Source: an uncultured Lachnospira sp. (lineage in GTDB: Bacteria; Bacillota; Clostridia; Lachnospirales; Lachnospiraceae). Taken from it: 7,266 bases of DNA. The stretch covers positions 1 to 7,266 of the forward strand of contig CAKRKK010000121.1 in NCBI GenBank assembly GCA_934358235.1, written 5' to 3'. Shown here piece after piece: positions 6,775-7,266 of the stretch (the first letter of the stretch is position 1; every line of letters begins with the position of its first letter). The notes beneath the pieces are model-generated. The model was not told where the DNA came from and did not search any database. It saw only the letters and a list, made by a program, of their open reading frames with translations. The position numbers and the translations under genes were made by a program.

Positions 6775-6817
6775 AAAGGGGCTTTAGCTGGTGACGACCG
6801 GCAGAAGTCCCTTTTTT
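6775..6817 (+). terminator. Strong intrinsic terminator upstream of the transporter gene
   Basis: AAAGGGGCTT (6775-6784) pairs with AAGTCCCTTT (6805-6814) over ten bases with one G-U. Inside it GCTGGT pairs with ACCGGC over six bases around a GACG loop. A TA/AG internal loop separates the two stems. The right arm leads into six Ts (6812-6817). It probably ends the PucR transcript or a separate small transcript. Confidence 0.88.
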
Positions 6818-6882
6818 CACATTTAAGAGGATGTTTTGAAGCTTTAAGAAGATATTATTCAGATAACCTGTCATAAAAAGAT

Positions 6883-6905
6883 TATTGCCAATGTATATGA
6901 CAATA
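6883..6905 (+). promoter_or_regulatory. Imperfect inverted repeat before the transporter gene, possible operator
   Basis: TATTGCCA and TGACAATA are eight-base arms with one mismatch, separated by seven bases and ending 53 bases before the transporter start codon. The spacing and AT-rich setting fit an operator. It does not resemble the repeat in the deaminase leader, so a common regulator is not supported by sequence. Confidence 0.3.
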
Positions 6906-6958
6906 TTCGAAAACATCAGGATTTAACAAAAGTTACACATGAAACAGGAGGATTGATT

Positions 6959-7266
6959 ATGAGTTATGGTCTTATAGCGGTAATTATAGTAATCGGCATT
7001 GTAATCGGTGCTATAGCTACTAAAAAATGCGAACCTTTTTTGATAGCGGGTTCAATAATAGGAGCTTTATTCTTATATAAACAGAACTTTATAACAGAGT
7101 GGGTGGCAACACTTGAAGAGGTTATGAGTGCAGAGGCATATCTGATACTTGTATGTGGCTTGTTTGGAAGTATTATAGCATTACTTACAGCATCTAAGGG
7201 ACATTTTGGTTTTGCCAAGATTGTATCTAAAATATGTAACACTGAAAAAAAGACATTATTTACAAC
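6959..7266 (+). CDS. NhaC-like Na+/H+ antiporter family protein, N-terminal part (runs off right edge)
   Basis: Only the first 102 residues are present. The protein starts MSYGLIAVIIVIGIVIGAIATKK and shows hydrophobic segments at about 4-20, 26-41 and 60-78. The stretch GLFGSIIALLTASKGHFGFAKIVSK (67-91) resembles the NhaC pattern of a G-S-I/L-x-A-L-L helix end, followed by a G-x-F/A-G/K-F-A loop and basic residues before the next helix. NhaC-type proteins are secondary transporters of the ion transporter superfamily; some exchange Na+ and H+, and relatives move organic anions or other solutes. AGGAGG six bases upstream fixes the start ATG. Its place after a deaminase and a PucR regulator suggests a transport role tied to that pathway, but only the truncated N-terminus can be judged here. 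Another hydrophobic transporter family is possible. Confidence 0.65.
   Translation, partial: MSYGLIAVIIVIGIVIGAIATKKCEPFLIAGSIIGALFLYKQNFITEWVATLEEVMSAEAYLILVCGLFGSIIALLTASKGHFGFAKIVSKICNTEKKTLFT

Larger units (their letters stand above)
6589..6958. other. 370-base gene-free region between the regulator and the transporter gene
   Basis: No convincing gene is seen on either strand; the short open frames lack ribosome sites and family features. It holds a compact hairpin (6627-6645), a strong terminator about 190 bases after the regulator stop (6775-6817), and an imperfect inverted repeat just before the transporter gene (6883-6905). No known riboswitch class was recognised. The 190 bases before the terminator could be a long 3' untranslated region or a small RNA. 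No clear promoter for the right-hand gene could be chosen: several half-matches are present but none has good -35 and -10 boxes at proper spacing. Confidence 0.5.

Noticed and set aside
6680..6817. Possible riboswitch upstream of the transporter gene
   Set aside because: I compared it by eye with purine, guanidine, ZTP and glutamine-type cores and found no match; the two-part hairpin ending in six Ts is explained as a plain terminator.

Overview
The window looks like chromosome from a low-GC, Gram-positive, gut or rumen-type anaerobe of the Clostridia, most likely a Lachnospiraceae member related to Lachnospira, Butyrivibrio or Roseburia. This rests on AT-rich DNA, abundant ATA and AGA codons, AGGAGG-type ribosome sites, short intergenic promoters, and the gene content (a pectin-type GH28 enzyme, two MATE exporters, a PucR regulator). 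The genus is inference. There is no rRNA, tRNA, insertion sequence, CRISPR array or phage gene.

Left part (1-3591). A MATE exporter runs off the left edge on the minus strand. Next, also on the minus strand, is an apparently cytoplasmic GH28 family enzyme (polygalacturonase fold). A second, complete MepA-like MATE exporter is divergent from it on the plus strand. The 152-base gap between the GH28 gene and the second exporter carries a conserved promoter-like element.

Right part (3592-7266). A CodA-type cytosine deaminase family amidohydrolase has its own promoter, a leader inverted repeat, a strong ribosome site and a strong terminator. It is followed by a PucR-family regulator and, after a 370-base gap with a second strong terminator, by the start of an NhaC-like sodium/proton antiporter family protein that runs off the right edge. 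Deaminase, PucR-type sensor-regulator and secondary transporter make a plausible salvage or catabolic module for a nucleobase-like compound. The deaminase keeps the metal and catalytic residues of E. coli CodA but has a changed substrate loop, so the true substrate is open.

The most striking unexplained signal is a 22-base element present twice, upstream of the second MATE gene and upstream of the PucR gene. It differs at only two positions. In both copies its CGACA part lies exactly 17 bases before a good -10 box, so the two genes probably share a promoter/operator type.
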